From positions 1 to 50,178 of the forward strand of contig JAIDKG010000002.1 of the NCBI GenBank assembly GCA_029051525.1: a stretch of 50,178 nt of DNA. The letters run 5' to 3'. The translations under genes and the position numbers were made by a program. This DNA comes from Muribaculaceae bacterium. Its GTDB lineage: Bacteria; Bacteroidota; Bacteroidia; Bacteroidales; Muribaculaceae. The notes beneath the pieces were generated by a model. That model was not told the DNA's origin, searched no databases, and saw nothing but the letters and a program-made list of their open reading frames with translations. How positions within the stretch are numbered: the first letter of the stretch is position 1; each line of letters opens with the position of its first letter. Positions 16,688 to 25,165 of the stretch are shown piece by piece.

Positions 16688-17278
16688 TCACTTCACGGGC
16701 TTGAAGTAATCGCGCTTCAGCTTACTCAGATACTCCGGGGTCACACCCAGATAGGAGGCCACCATCTTCTGGGGCACACGGTCGGTAATCTCCGGGCGGT
16801 CGGCAAGCATGCGGCGGTAGCGGTCGGCGGCAGTGCCGTTATGCACCGATGCATTCTTATACTCCTGATAGAAGCACTCGCCATAGGCATACTTCAGCAT
16901 CCAGAGAGCCATGTCGTGGTCGCGCTCCACGAGTTTCCAGAAATCATCACGGTCCACCACAAGCACATCGGTGTCGCAGCAGGCCTCGAGGCGGTAATAA
17001 CTCGGGAGGTCCATCACAAATGAATGTTTCGACATCACGATCGATCCGGGGAGCGCAAAAGCGAATGTGCGCTCACGCTCACCATCCATATCGGCGAAAC
17101 GCACTATGCCTCGCGTCACGATATAGATATCCGGGCACTTGCGACCCTCCTGGATGATGACCTGGCCGCGTGTATACGATTCCTCTCGCGCAAGGTCAAG
17201 AAGTTCGTCGATTCCTCTCCCCTTGGGAAGATAACCGAGCTCATTCTTGATAAGCAGTTTAATATCTTCAATCTCCAT
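16688..17278 (-). CDS. Crp/Fnr family transcriptional regulator
   Basis: A 196-residue regulator with an N-terminal cyclic-nucleotide-binding-like beta barrel (about 25-130: YTRGQVIIQEGRKCPDIYIVTRGIVRFA) and a C-terminal helix-turn-helix (about 160-190: VPQKMVASYLGVTPEYLSKLKRD). The phosphate-binding cassette R-x-A of true cAMP sensors is not seen, as in most Bacteroidetes members, so the ligand is unknown. The protein is shorter than E. coli CRP and ends soon after the recognition helix. Two near-identical 22-bp direct repeats lie 65-122 bp upstream of the start and may be operators. It stands alone; trkA lies downstream behind a terminator. Confidence 0.88.
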   Translation of the reverse strand: MEIEDIKLLIKNELGYLPKGRGIDELLDLAREESYTRGQVIIQEGRKCPDIYIVTRGIVRFADMDGERERTFAFALPGSIVMSKHSFVMDLPSYYRLEACCDTDVLVVDRDDFWKLVERDHDMALWMLKYAYGECFYQEYKNASVHNGTAADRYRRMLADRPEITDRVPQKMVASYLGVTPEYLSKLKRDYFKPVK

Positions 17279-17342
17279 AATGTAGGCCGGATTATTCCGG
17301 TGTCACTATTAGTACTCTTAGATTTCTCCGCAGTCGAGTAAA

Positions 17343-17400
17343 ATGTCCGGTCGGCATCGCTTTTATAAAGCACCCGTATGCCCGGTCGGCATACGCTTTT
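17343..17400. repeat. Two direct repeats upstream of the Crp-family gene
   Basis: ATGTCCGGTCGGCATCGCTT (17343-17364) and ATGCCCGGTCGGCATACGCT (17378-17400) are near-identical, 35 bp apart. The second also forms an 8-bp hairpin (CGTATGCC / GGCATACG, 17375-17395) followed by CTTTTTG on the plus strand. They may be operator sites for the regulator or a relic terminator; no plus-strand gene leads into them. Confidence 0.5.
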
Positions 17401-17536
17401 TGCCTATAATAACCGAATCAAGTCTCTTTGCAACCGCAAATATAACATATTTTTCAATATGTTGTATCGGGTTTGCACGATTATTCCCGATTTAGACATT
17501 AATTTTTTACCATCTGCACTGCTATTAGAGCGTGTT

Positions 17537-17660
17537 CCCACAAAAAAACTGCGAATGCAGGGGGCGGCGTATTCCTGCGGAGCATCCCCCCACAAAAAAA
17601 CGCAAATGCAGGGGCAGCTTATTCCTGCGGAGCATTCCCGCAGAAATTTCGCCACCCCTG
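17537..17660 (-). repeat. Tandem ~52-bp repeats with hairpins and T runs
   Basis: Units start at 17537 and 17589 (each CCCACAAAAAAA, then a GC-rich arm, then ATTCCTGCGGAGCAT), with a degenerate third at 17638. On the minus strand unit 1 reads CTGCATTCGCAG followed by seven T, i.e. a terminator-like hairpin at 17549-17560; unit 2 has the weaker version. They lie just past the stop of the secreted-protein operon (17727), so tandem termination is likely. The rest of 17401-17536 shows nothing clear. Confidence 0.6.
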
Positions 17661-17726
17661 CATATACAGGTTTTTGGAGGGTGTGATGGGAGTCAAACTC
17701 CCCTTACCCCTGAATACGGGTCATTT

Positions 17727-19325
17727 TTATTTCACAATCACCTTCCGGCCGTTGATTACATAGATGCCTGCCGGAAGAGCCTCGACAGCGCAATCCATCA
17801 CATTTCCGTTGAGGTCATAGATCTTCTGCTCGCCTGTGCTGATCACAGTTGCCACACCATCGGTATAGGAGATAGTATAGTTTAGTTCAATCGGGGCGCT
17901 GAAGAGAGTGCCGTCGGTAAACATGCCCGATTTTACAATCAATACATATTCACCATCCTCCACCGGAGCGGGATCGAATGTCGCGGTGTAGCTGCCATCC
18001 TCAGTCTTTGTGAAGGAGACTGTCTCACCATAGACCACAGTACCCATGCCTGCCAGAGTGGCCTTGGCATCTTCCACGGGTGTCACACCCTCCTCATACT
18101 TCACTGTGAAGGTAGCAATGTCTGATGCATTCGAATATGTGCCGCTTTCGGGAGTTACCGATACAGGCTGGATGGTATAGATGTCGTGGTCGGCGCCATC
18201 AATCAGAGTGAAGGAGATCTTAAGCTCTGCGTTGGTGTGGCCGGTAGCGGGATTTGCAAGCCATTCGGCATCACCGAATGCACCCTCGGCAATTGTGATG
18301 ATGTATTCTCCATTGTAGCTGGGCTCGGTGCCGAAGGCTGCGATGAAATAGCTGTAGGCTGAATTCAGTCCGCGACCCTTCTGGAGGCGTGTAGAGGCCT
18401 TGAAATCACCGTTCACCTCCTCGATTGTCACATTGGCCTCAGTGCCGGGAGCCACAGCCATACCGGCCTGGTCGCAGAATAAGAAGATTGACTCAAGCGA
18501 CTTATCGGCCGAAATCTCGCCTGCCGCATTGGGCTTGGGAGTGGCGATACCAAGAGTAAGGTCGGCCTCTACAGGGGGAAGCTCACCCTCGATGCTCCAT
18601 GTCAGTGTGATTGTCTCGGGATTTAGCCCGAAATTCTGATAGCCATCACCATTGTCATTGCCATAGGCAGTAAACACACCGTCGGGGAGAGTGAGCGTAT
18701 ATTCACCGGCCTCCTTGAGCACGTCAGAAGGCTCGATGCTGAGAAGATTGGCGGCAATGCTTACAGCCACCCCATCCACCGGGATGCCGTTATGGCTGAG
18801 CACTATGTCGCTCTTGGAGTTGATATCCATCTCCTCGATTTCGGGGAAATATACCTGAATCTCGCGGATTTCATTCACCACACCCTCCTCGGGCATCACC
18901 ATATATGACCAGTCGAACGAACCGCTCTCACTCCCCTTGATTTCATAGGTGAGCATAATATCCTGCTCGTTGACATTGACCCACTGATAGCCATCATCGG
19001 TGAGGTCGGCAAAGCCGCAGACTGTCGATCCGGGGATGTACACATTGTAGGTCGCAGGATCTGTCTGCTCAGTGTCGAACGCGAACTGAATCTTGTTGGG
19101 ATACTTCCATTTCACATTCACATCGTGGACCCTACGTCCGTTGCGGGTAACGAACAGATCCTCCTTTGAAAGAATCTCCACTTCCTCCACATTCGGGAAT
19201 GTGAGTGTGACAGTCTGCAGCATATCCACCTCACCCTCTACGGGGTCGACGGTGTAGCTGAAATCGTAGGCGGAAGCCGACATGGCGACTGCCGCAACTG
19301 CGAAAGCAGTAAATAGGTGTTTCAT
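17727..19325 (-). CDS. Secreted beta-rich protein with C-terminal sorting-like tail
   Basis: A 532-residue exported protein of unknown function. It has a signal peptide (MKHLFTAFAVAAVAMSASA, cleavage near residue 20). Several Ig-like segments of about 100 residues each then repeat the theme 'strand ... VTLTFPNVEEVEI / IQVYFPEIEEMDI ... YxLTLPDGVF / YIITIAEGAF'. The last ~35 residues (IYDLNGNVMDC ... LPAGIYVINGRKVIVK) resemble the type A sorting tails of Bacteroidetes secreted proteins (xYDLxGR...LPxGIYxxxGxKxxxK). It is therefore probably a cell-surface or secreted protein. It is the last gene of a three-gene operon, 51 bp after the preceding stop. The ATG at 19325 is preferred to the upstream TTG. 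Confidence 0.75.
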   Translation of the reverse strand: MKHLFTAFAVAAVAMSASAYDFSYTVDPVEGEVDMLQTVTLTFPNVEEVEILSKEDLFVTRNGRRVHDVNVKWKYPNKIQFAFDTEQTDPATYNVYIPGSTVCGFADLTDDGYQWVNVNEQDIMLTYEIKGSESGSFDWSYMVMPEEGVVNEIREIQVYFPEIEEMDINSKSDIVLSHNGIPVDGVAVSIAANLLSIEPSDVLKEAGEYTLTLPDGVFTAYGNDNGDGYQNFGLNPETITLTWSIEGELPPVEADLTLGIATPKPNAAGEISADKSLESIFLFCDQAGMAVAPGTEANVTIEEVNGDFKASTRLQKGRGLNSAYSYFIAAFGTEPSYNGEYIITIAEGAFGDAEWLANPATGHTNAELKISFTLIDGADHDIYTIQPVSVTPESGTYSNASDIATFTVKYEEGVTPVEDAKATLAGMGTVVYGETVSFTKTEDGSYTATFDPAPVEDGEYVLIVKSGMFTDGTLFSAPIELNYTISYTDGVATVISTGEQKIYDLNGNVMDCAVEALPAGIYVINGRKVIVK

Positions 19326-19376
19326 TGTCAATTGATTTAGTTTAATTATATGATTATGACTTATTTGAGCGATTTG

Positions 19377-21275
19377 TCAACGCACGTGCAACTTCAGGCC
19401 GGTGCATAGATCTCCGGCTGTGAGACGTGCCACGTATAGACCTCGGCCGAGCGCGTGGGTGAGGCGCTCGGCACCTCCGGAGCATTCATACCTCCGGCTC
19501 CACAGCCGCTCGCCTCCGAGGGTAAATATCTCGACGGTGCATTTCTCACCCTCCGGGCCGGAAATCCACAGATTCCCATCGCCGTCGGCACGCAATGCCG
19601 GTATCGACTGCATCACCATCGGAGTGCCGGTGCCGGAGTCGGGACTCTCTCCCACACGCAGCTCATCGGCATTAAGCACATAGCCCGTCTCGGAATCGAT
19701 GACGAGAGCCACCATTCGCAGATCGGCCGGATTCTTTGCAAGTTCCGGCACATCTACCTTCCAGCTGCAGTCATATCCCTCGCCGGGGAGAAGGTCGTCG
19801 GGGAGCGACTCCTCCATACCCATAAATGTGGGGCCGCAGGTGAGCGATACATCCTCATAGCGCATCAGCGCCGGGATAATCTTCGAGGGGAGCATATAAT
19901 ATGCCCCGTATTTAAGCGAATTGCACGAGTTCTGCTGGATATATTCAGGATTGGAGGGATCATGGAAATCACCTGTCACCACATAGCTTATACGGTAGCG
20001 GTCGGTGCTGTTGTCGGTAGCCTCGGCCACACTTACGGTGGCGGCAGCCTCGATAGAGCCGTCGGCCGAAAGCTCCACTCTGTTCAGGCGCAGCCCGTAG
20101 CCGGTCACGGCATCCGTATATTCACCGAATTTCTTGGTCCCGTCGCCGGCGGTGAGACGGATGCGGTCGAGCATCATCATCGGCACCGAATACCACCTGA
20201 GATGCTCCCAGTAATCCGCATTCTCCAGAGCATCGTTGACATGGGTATTGACGGCAATAATATCATCGCCGTAGGTGTCGCGGAGGGCATCAAGAGCCAC
20301 ATCCCCTCCCGGACAGTTCACACACCACATTCCTGTCCCCTTATCCACCAGCATGCACCGGCTGAAGGGGCCTACAGTCACGCTCCCCTCGGCCACTCCC
20401 CCCGATACTCGGTCGGCTGCCTCCCCGGCGGGCGCCACGATATAGCTTGCGCATCCGCCCCACATCTCTTCGGGCACCTCGACGGCAAAACTGCGGGTCT
20501 CCCCGTTTTTCCATTCACCTGAGGCTGTGAAGTCGACCGCCACACCCTCCTCTTCGGGGATGTCGGTCACTCTGAATACACACTGCATCGGCAGGTCGCT
20601 CTGCGTGGCTCCGAAATTGGTGATCTCCACCCTCACGGCGGGAGTGCCGTCGAGATAACCCTGCATGCGGCGGGTCACATCTGCCACCTGCAGGTAAGAG
20701 TCGAATCCTGAAATCACCTGCACCTCGGTCAGCGCGAGCATATAGCCGGAGGTCGAAGTGGTCACAAAGCGCAATGCCACATCCTTTCCGGCCAGTGAGC
20801 CGAGACTCACCACATGCTTCTGCCACACACCCTTCTCGGCCTCGGTCGAGAAAAGCTGCACCGATGTGTCGGAGCCATCCACGATGGCCTCCACACGATA
20901 GCCGTCGGGGAAATGACGATACACCGACAGCGCCTCCCAGCTGAGCCATTCACCCTCGCCGATTGTGCGCACCGGAAGTGTCAGCGCACTCTCACACGAT
21001 GTGTCGTCGCTCCCCGTGAATGTCGGAGCCAGTGCCACATAGCCCCGGTTGCTGTAACGGTCCACAAGCCATCCGCTCTTGGTGTAGCCTCTGGAATATC
21101 CCGCCACATCGGGCATCACGCCGTTGAGGTTTGCGGCCTGCACCCCGTCAGGGAATTTACCTTTGCTCAGATCGAGCGAATAGGGTGTGGCGACGGCAGC
21201 CATAGCCGCGGCTGTCGATACCGACACCGCCGCTATGGCTGCTATTCCGGTTGTCATGCTCCTGATGAGCTTCAT
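19377..21275 (-). CDS. Secreted Omp28-like protein with thioredoxin-like CxxC domain
   Basis: A 632-residue exported protein. A signal peptide (MKLIRSMTTGIAAIAAVSVS) is followed by a jelly-roll-like N-terminal domain (about 30-190). A middle domain (about 300-420) contains DKGTGMWCVNCPGGDVALD, a W-C-x-x-C site like that of thioredoxin-fold Omp28-type outer-membrane proteins. A further beta domain and a C-terminal sorting-like tail (FTLGGERLWS ... GRGLYVARLTAG ... LKLHVR) complete it. It may handle thiols or disulfides at the cell surface, or merely use the fold for binding. Its ATG (21275) overlaps the stop of the upstream gene (ATGA), so translation is coupled. Codon use matches neighbouring genes. 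Confidence 0.75.
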   Translation of the reverse strand: MKLIRSMTTGIAAIAAVSVSTAAAMAAVATPYSLDLSKGKFPDGVQAANLNGVMPDVAGYSRGYTKSGWLVDRYSNRGYVALAPTFTGSDDTSCESALTLPVRTIGEGEWLSWEALSVYRHFPDGYRVEAIVDGSDTSVQLFSTEAEKGVWQKHVVSLGSLAGKDVALRFVTTSTSGYMLALTEVQVISGFDSYLQVADVTRRMQGYLDGTPAVRVEITNFGATQSDLPMQCVFRVTDIPEEEGVAVDFTASGEWKNGETRSFAVEVPEEMWGGCASYIVAPAGEAADRVSGGVAEGSVTVGPFSRCMLVDKGTGMWCVNCPGGDVALDALRDTYGDDIIAVNTHVNDALENADYWEHLRWYSVPMMMLDRIRLTAGDGTKKFGEYTDAVTGYGLRLNRVELSADGSIEAAATVSVAEATDNSTDRYRISYVVTGDFHDPSNPEYIQQNSCNSLKYGAYYMLPSKIIPALMRYEDVSLTCGPTFMGMEESLPDDLLPGEGYDCSWKVDVPELAKNPADLRMVALVIDSETGYVLNADELRVGESPDSGTGTPMVMQSIPALRADGDGNLWISGPEGEKCTVEIFTLGGERLWSRRYECSGGAERLTHALGRGLYVARLTAGDLCTGLKLHVR

Positions 21276-22726
21276 TTCACACAAATCTTATACGACTTGC
21301 CATCGGCCACCACAACATATATGCCTGCCTCGACCGAGGTCACGGCTGTGTTGCCCATAAGCTTGCCATTCATGTCATATACAGCTACCTGCGAAGCATT
21401 CACCACCTCGATATGGCCGTCGGCCACAATGATGAGAGCCTCCTTCGGATTGCCGGCCACACACTGCACGCTGGAGGGGTCGTAGCTACCGCCATCCACC
21501 ATAATCATGAAGGGATAGAATATCGGCTGGCCGGTACCGGGATGGATCTCGTAGGCGATTCCGCCAAGAGTCTTGGCATCCACAGAGCAGCGGTAGATAC
21601 CGCTGATCGAGTAATCTGTAACGATATCATAGGCATCGCGCGCATTGGTGATGTCATTGCCCTCGAGCACATCGCCCGAGATGGTGAAGAGCTTATCCTT
21701 GCCCACACCGGCCACAAACATGTCGACACCCTCTTCATAATACCAGGTGTCATCCTCATAATTATAGATGCATGCCTTGGTATGCACATCGCCGGCACCA
21801 TCTTCAGTCACATTCGCTACAAGGCTGCGTGCGCCATAGAGGTTGCCTTTATCATCGCAGCCTACAAACATTCCCTCCAGACGTATCTCGGCATCTCTAT
21901 ATCCGTTGATGTACTCCTCGGGGAAGAGTACCACATTCGGGTCATTCACATCATCCACCCAGTACTGCTTTACAGTTCCGTCGGGGAGTGTCTCCTGACC
22001 GGCAAACCATTTACCCCTGAACATCCAGGGTTCCCATCGAGTCTCAACCTCATCAAAGATCACATACTCTCCATCCTTCATTATAGCCGGAATATTGCTG
22101 CCGATACCACAGTACACTGTTCCGGCCACCACGCGTCCGTCGGGGCTCTGAGCATGGGGGAAGAAACCCTGATGGTCGGGAAGTTTCAGAGTGTTGTAAC
22201 TTTTCAGCTCATAGCTGCCATCCTCCTGCAGGTACCACTGGCAGGGATAGAAACGTCCTTTGACATCCGTCTGCGTGCTCGGATCAAATATGAAGTGATA
22301 GCCGGCGATTATCTTGCCGTCGGGTGTGATAGCTACAGCTTCGTTGGTGTTCATCGCGTTGGGATCCATCGGGAGGAGATTCCACTTTCCGTCGGCATAG
22401 TAGGCGGGATTCTGCTTATTGCCAAACTTGATTGCCCCGACCACGATACCATTGTCCGACACATCATATACAAGTGTCCCGGAAGCCGTCATCGAAGTAG
22501 GAAGATCCGGATCAGAGATAAATGAGATATCCTCCAGATCCTCGGGTTTCTCGCTATCCCAGAGGTAGGCGAAACCGTTGTCGGTGTCGGAGATGGCTGC
22601 ATAGTGACCATTGTCGGATACTCCGTCCACCTCTCCGAGGTAATCGTAGACGAATACCTGAGTCTCGGCCATCAGAGCTGTCATCGAGCCGGCCAGAAGA
22701 GCCATTGTGAGTAAAGATCTTTTCAT
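21272..22726 (-). CDS. Secreted beta-propeller-like protein with sorting-like tail
   Basis: A 484-residue exported protein. The signal peptide is MKRSLLTMALLAGSMTALMA. The body repeats short blocks such as GVSDNGHYAAISD, DVSDNGIVVGAI, AITPDGKIIAGY and AQSPDGRVVAGTV, the 'x-x-S-x-D/N-G-x-x-V-x-G' pattern of HAF-type extracellular beta-propeller repeats. The C-terminus (VAVYDMNGKLMG ... VEAGIYVVVADGKSYKICVK) looks like a T9SS-type sorting tail. It is first of a three-gene operon. A 23-bp inverted repeat lies 115 bp upstream. Role unknown; propellers of this kind usually bind ligands or partners. The ATG at 22726 fits the signal peptide better than that at 22738. Confidence 0.72.
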   Translation of the reverse strand: MKRSLLTMALLAGSMTALMAETQVFVYDYLGEVDGVSDNGHYAAISDTDNGFAYLWDSEKPEDLEDISFISDPDLPTSMTASGTLVYDVSDNGIVVGAIKFGNKQNPAYYADGKWNLLPMDPNAMNTNEAVAITPDGKIIAGYHFIFDPSTQTDVKGRFYPCQWYLQEDGSYELKSYNTLKLPDHQGFFPHAQSPDGRVVAGTVYCGIGSNIPAIMKDGEYVIFDEVETRWEPWMFRGKWFAGQETLPDGTVKQYWVDDVNDPNVVLFPEEYINGYRDAEIRLEGMFVGCDDKGNLYGARSLVANVTEDGAGDVHTKACIYNYEDDTWYYEEGVDMFVAGVGKDKLFTISGDVLEGNDITNARDAYDIVTDYSISGIYRCSVDAKTLGGIAYEIHPGTGQPIFYPFMIMVDGGSYDPSSVQCVAGNPKEALIIVADGHIEVVNASQVAVYDMNGKLMGNTAVTSVEAGIYVVVADGKSYKICVK

Positions 22727-22840
22727 CTGTTGAATCAAAGTGTTAAAAAGTTATTAATGGTAAATTGATATTCACTTAAATTCTAATCGAGAATAATAAA
22801 AACTGTATAACAAGATACTTTTGGGCATTTATCCTCCCCT

Positions 22841-22863
22841 AAAATGCATATATCATGCATTTT
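22841..22863. promoter_or_regulatory. Perfect 9-bp inverted repeat, possible operator
   Basis: AAAATGCAT and ATGCATTTT are separated by ATATC. It lies 115 bp upstream of the secreted-protein operon. The remaining intergenic DNA 22727-23213 is AT-rich and holds no gene; no full TAnnTTTG promoter was found there, only the near match TATCTTG on the minus strand at about 22815. Confidence 0.5.
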
Positions 22864-23125
22864 GTTAATTTATGATTCCCATAATTATCGACAGCAAAGA
22901 TAAGCAATATTTTTAACACTTGTGAATCATCAAGCCCATTTACCTCCGTTTTTACTTACGATATTATGATATATCAATCCTTATTTACCAATCCGGATTC
23001 ACGCATTTTACGCTCCGTTTTCTACAATTACCATAAATCTACACCCATCCGACAGATACCCCAGCTATATCACTTACAAAATGCAAGCACTCCCAATCAA
23101 AACACACCGTATACACCCGAAAAAA

Positions 23126-23163
23126 AGAGACTGCCGCACTCGCAATGAGCAGCGGCAGTCTCT
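23126..23163 (-). terminator. Terminator of the outer-membrane barrel gene
   Basis: AGAGACTGCCGC and GCGGCAGTCTCT form a perfect 12-bp stem around a 14-nt loop, and the minus strand continues into TTTTTT (23120-23125). It lies 50 bp past the stop at 23214. Confidence 0.85.
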
Positions 23164-23213
23164 CTTATATATTTCTCCGCCCCCGGGCGGAGCTCCGAAT
23201 CAGCTATTCCGAA

Positions 23214-24158
23214 TCAGAACACGAAGTCAAGGTATATACGTGTCTCTGCAAATTTGCGGGTGTAGCGGCCATCATAGGGATCTTCGGCACCGTTGACGTT
23301 GATTTCAGAGGGATTATAGCTCGTATTATTCCACCATAATGTCTCGGGCGAGAAAGTCGAGTTATTCAGCTTGCCGGAACCCCAGCGACACTCCATGCCC
23401 AGACCGAAGGTCTTCCACTGCAGTTTGAAGCCCCAGTCAAACATATTCACATAGCCCATCTCGGCCAGCAGATCGCTTTCCTTATAGTCTTTATACTGTG
23501 TGTTGGTGTGGTATAAGTTACAACCGAATGTGGGCTGATAGTGAAAGTAGAGGTTCAGTCGCAGCGAAGCGGCCTGATTATCCATAAATGTAAGAGGAGC
23601 TACTGTCAGAGTCGGACCCACACCCAACGCACCCAGCATCATGCTCATGTGGTTGAACTCAGTGGTGCGAGGACAGTCAATGTCGGCATCGCCGGAAACA
23701 TTGTTGCCAATCATATCACTCACCCATCCTTGATAGCCGCTGTTGGAGTTATGATTGTATGAAGTGTATTGATTGGTACGGTCAAACTTGCCGTAAGAGG
23801 CAAACTGAAGGTCGAACCATCTCACATCGAAACCGAGTTTCAGCACACCCCCGATTGGTGTCTTGCGAGGGAAAACGTAAGAGGTACCCTTGCTCAGGAA
23901 GAAGCCATACTTGCTACTCTCCTTGTTGTAAACATCGCTCGAAGTCGAAGCGATAGAATAACCCACATTGAAGTAGCGGCCTGTGCGCCACACTGCTTGA
24001 TGCACACTGTCGGCACGGAGTTGAGCCAGACGGCTGTTGGCCGATGCAAGCGCATTCTCGATCGAGTCGAGGCGGCTCGCGCTGCTATAGTCATACTGCG
24101 CCGATGCCATACCGATGCCGGCAGCTAAAAGGAGCAGCGAAAGTATTATCTTTTTCAT
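23214..24158 (-). CDS. Outer-membrane beta-barrel protein, function unknown
   Basis: A 314-residue exported protein. The signal peptide MKKIILSLLLLAAGIGMASA ends before QYDYSS. A short coiled-coil-like segment (about 28-50, LDSIENALASANSRLAQLRA) follows. Alternating hydrophobic strands then end with aromatic FAETRIYLDFVF; a terminal Phe is typical of barrels inserted by the Bam machinery. No family is recognised. It is third in the minus-strand operon headed by the LRR-caspase gene (43 bp after the lipoprotein stop), so it may be the surface partner of that protease. Confidence 0.72.
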   Translation of the reverse strand: MKKIILSLLLLAAGIGMASAQYDYSSASRLDSIENALASANSRLAQLRADSVHQAVWRTGRYFNVGYSIASTSSDVYNKESSKYGFFLSKGTSYVFPRKTPIGGVLKLGFDVRWFDLQFASYGKFDRTNQYTSYNHNSNSGYQGWVSDMIGNNVSGDADIDCPRTTEFNHMSMMLGALGVGPTLTVAPLTFMDNQAASLRLNLYFHYQPTFGCNLYHTNTQYKDYKESDLLAEMGYVNMFDWGFKLQWKTFGLGMECRWGSGKLNNSTFSPETLWWNNTSYNPSEINVNGAEDPYDGRYTRKFAETRIYLDFVF

Positions 24159-24201
24159 TTTATGGTCTGTTGGTTTGATTTTTCACTTAGCACTCGCCAT
24201 A

Positions 24202-25143
24202 TTACTGCAAATACTGATAGTCAATCCTCGCCTCAGTGTAGTTATTGAGCGACTCACTCCATTTCACAGTCTCAATCAGACCATGATAGTCTATGCTGTA
24301 ATCAAGGTCATACCATGATGCTGTTTCTGCCCGTCCGCCTGAACCGTTTGTATTCAGAAGTACGCAAGTCTTAATTTTAGAGGGGAAGTGGGTCGGAGCT
24401 ACACCAAACCAACCGTATGTCTGGAAGAAGCCCATCACGGGAAGTGTGGGATCCCACTGACCATAACGATTCTCCACATTGGTATATTCGATTGTGCTGG
24501 GGCCGTAATAGGGTGAATTTACCTCTACCAGATCACCGGCGGCATTCCATTTCATGTCGTAGACATCGCTATCCACCACAATCTTCACGAGATGCTTGGC
24601 TCCGTCATATTCAAACTTCACATTATGAGCGGGGAGTGGCATGTTGTCAGATACGACTTCGCCACCATTAACCTTTACAATTACTTGTTTACCGGAATAT
24701 ATGAGAGATTTAAGCAGACCTCCCTCAAATTCCAGATTCTCGATTTTATGGTTTGCAATCACACCGCATCTTTCCTGATTGAACCATATGGGACATTCAG
24801 TACTCTCCCATGCTACGGCAGTGGGATAATCCGCCCCATTGCCATACTCAAAATCATATTTCGCTTCGAAATCTAAATTTGATTCGGACCACCTATTTTG
24901 CATACACTTCACGGGAATTCCGGAAGTGGTATAATCAAATTCAAATCTATTGTAGCCGAAAGAGTACGAGCTGATTCTGTATCGGGTCAGCGGATTCTCA
25001 GTAGAGCCTGACGAACCCCCTTCTCCATCAGCAAATATGGTCTGGTTGATGTCCAGGCCATTTGCCGGGTCTTCGGCTGTGCAGCCGGTGCCGAGAAGCG
25101 CCAGTGCTGCCAGGCCGAGCGGCAGATAGAATTTTTTCTTCAT
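24202..25143 (-). CDS. Lipoprotein, DUF4595-like
   Basis: A 313-residue lipoprotein. MKKKFYLPLGLAALALLGTGC gives a clear lipobox (LGTGC, Cys at about 21), and Thr/Ala/Glu/Asp after the Cys fits outer-membrane sorting. The rest is made of repeated strand hairpins with Tyr/Asp-rich turns (FEFDYTTSG, VKFEYDGAKHLVKI, TIEYTNVENRYGQWDPTLP, YDLDYSIDYHGLIETV), similar to the YD-repeat-like fold of DUF4595 lipoproteins; this family call is from memory. It starts 22 bp after the LRR-caspase gene. The ATG at 25143 is chosen because the residues upstream are not signal-like. Confidence 0.72.
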   Translation of the reverse strand: MKKKFYLPLGLAALALLGTGCTAEDPANGLDINQTIFADGEGGSSGSTENPLTRYRISSYSFGYNRFEFDYTTSGIPVKCMQNRWSESNLDFEAKYDFEYGNGADYPTAVAWESTECPIWFNQERCGVIANHKIENLEFEGGLLKSLIYSGKQVIVKVNGGEVVSDNMPLPAHNVKFEYDGAKHLVKIVVDSDVYDMKWNAAGDLVEVNSPYYGPSTIEYTNVENRYGQWDPTLPVMGFFQTYGWFGVAPTHFPSKIKTCVLLNTNGSGGRAETASWYDLDYSIDYHGLIETVKWSESLNNYTEARIDYQYLQ

Positions 25144-25165
25144 TGTTATCTGTTGTTTTGTTTGT

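Noticed and set aside
21413..22525. Plus-strand frame of 370 codons opposite the propeller-like gene
   Set aside because: Antisense shadow of a gene with signal peptide, repeats and operon context.
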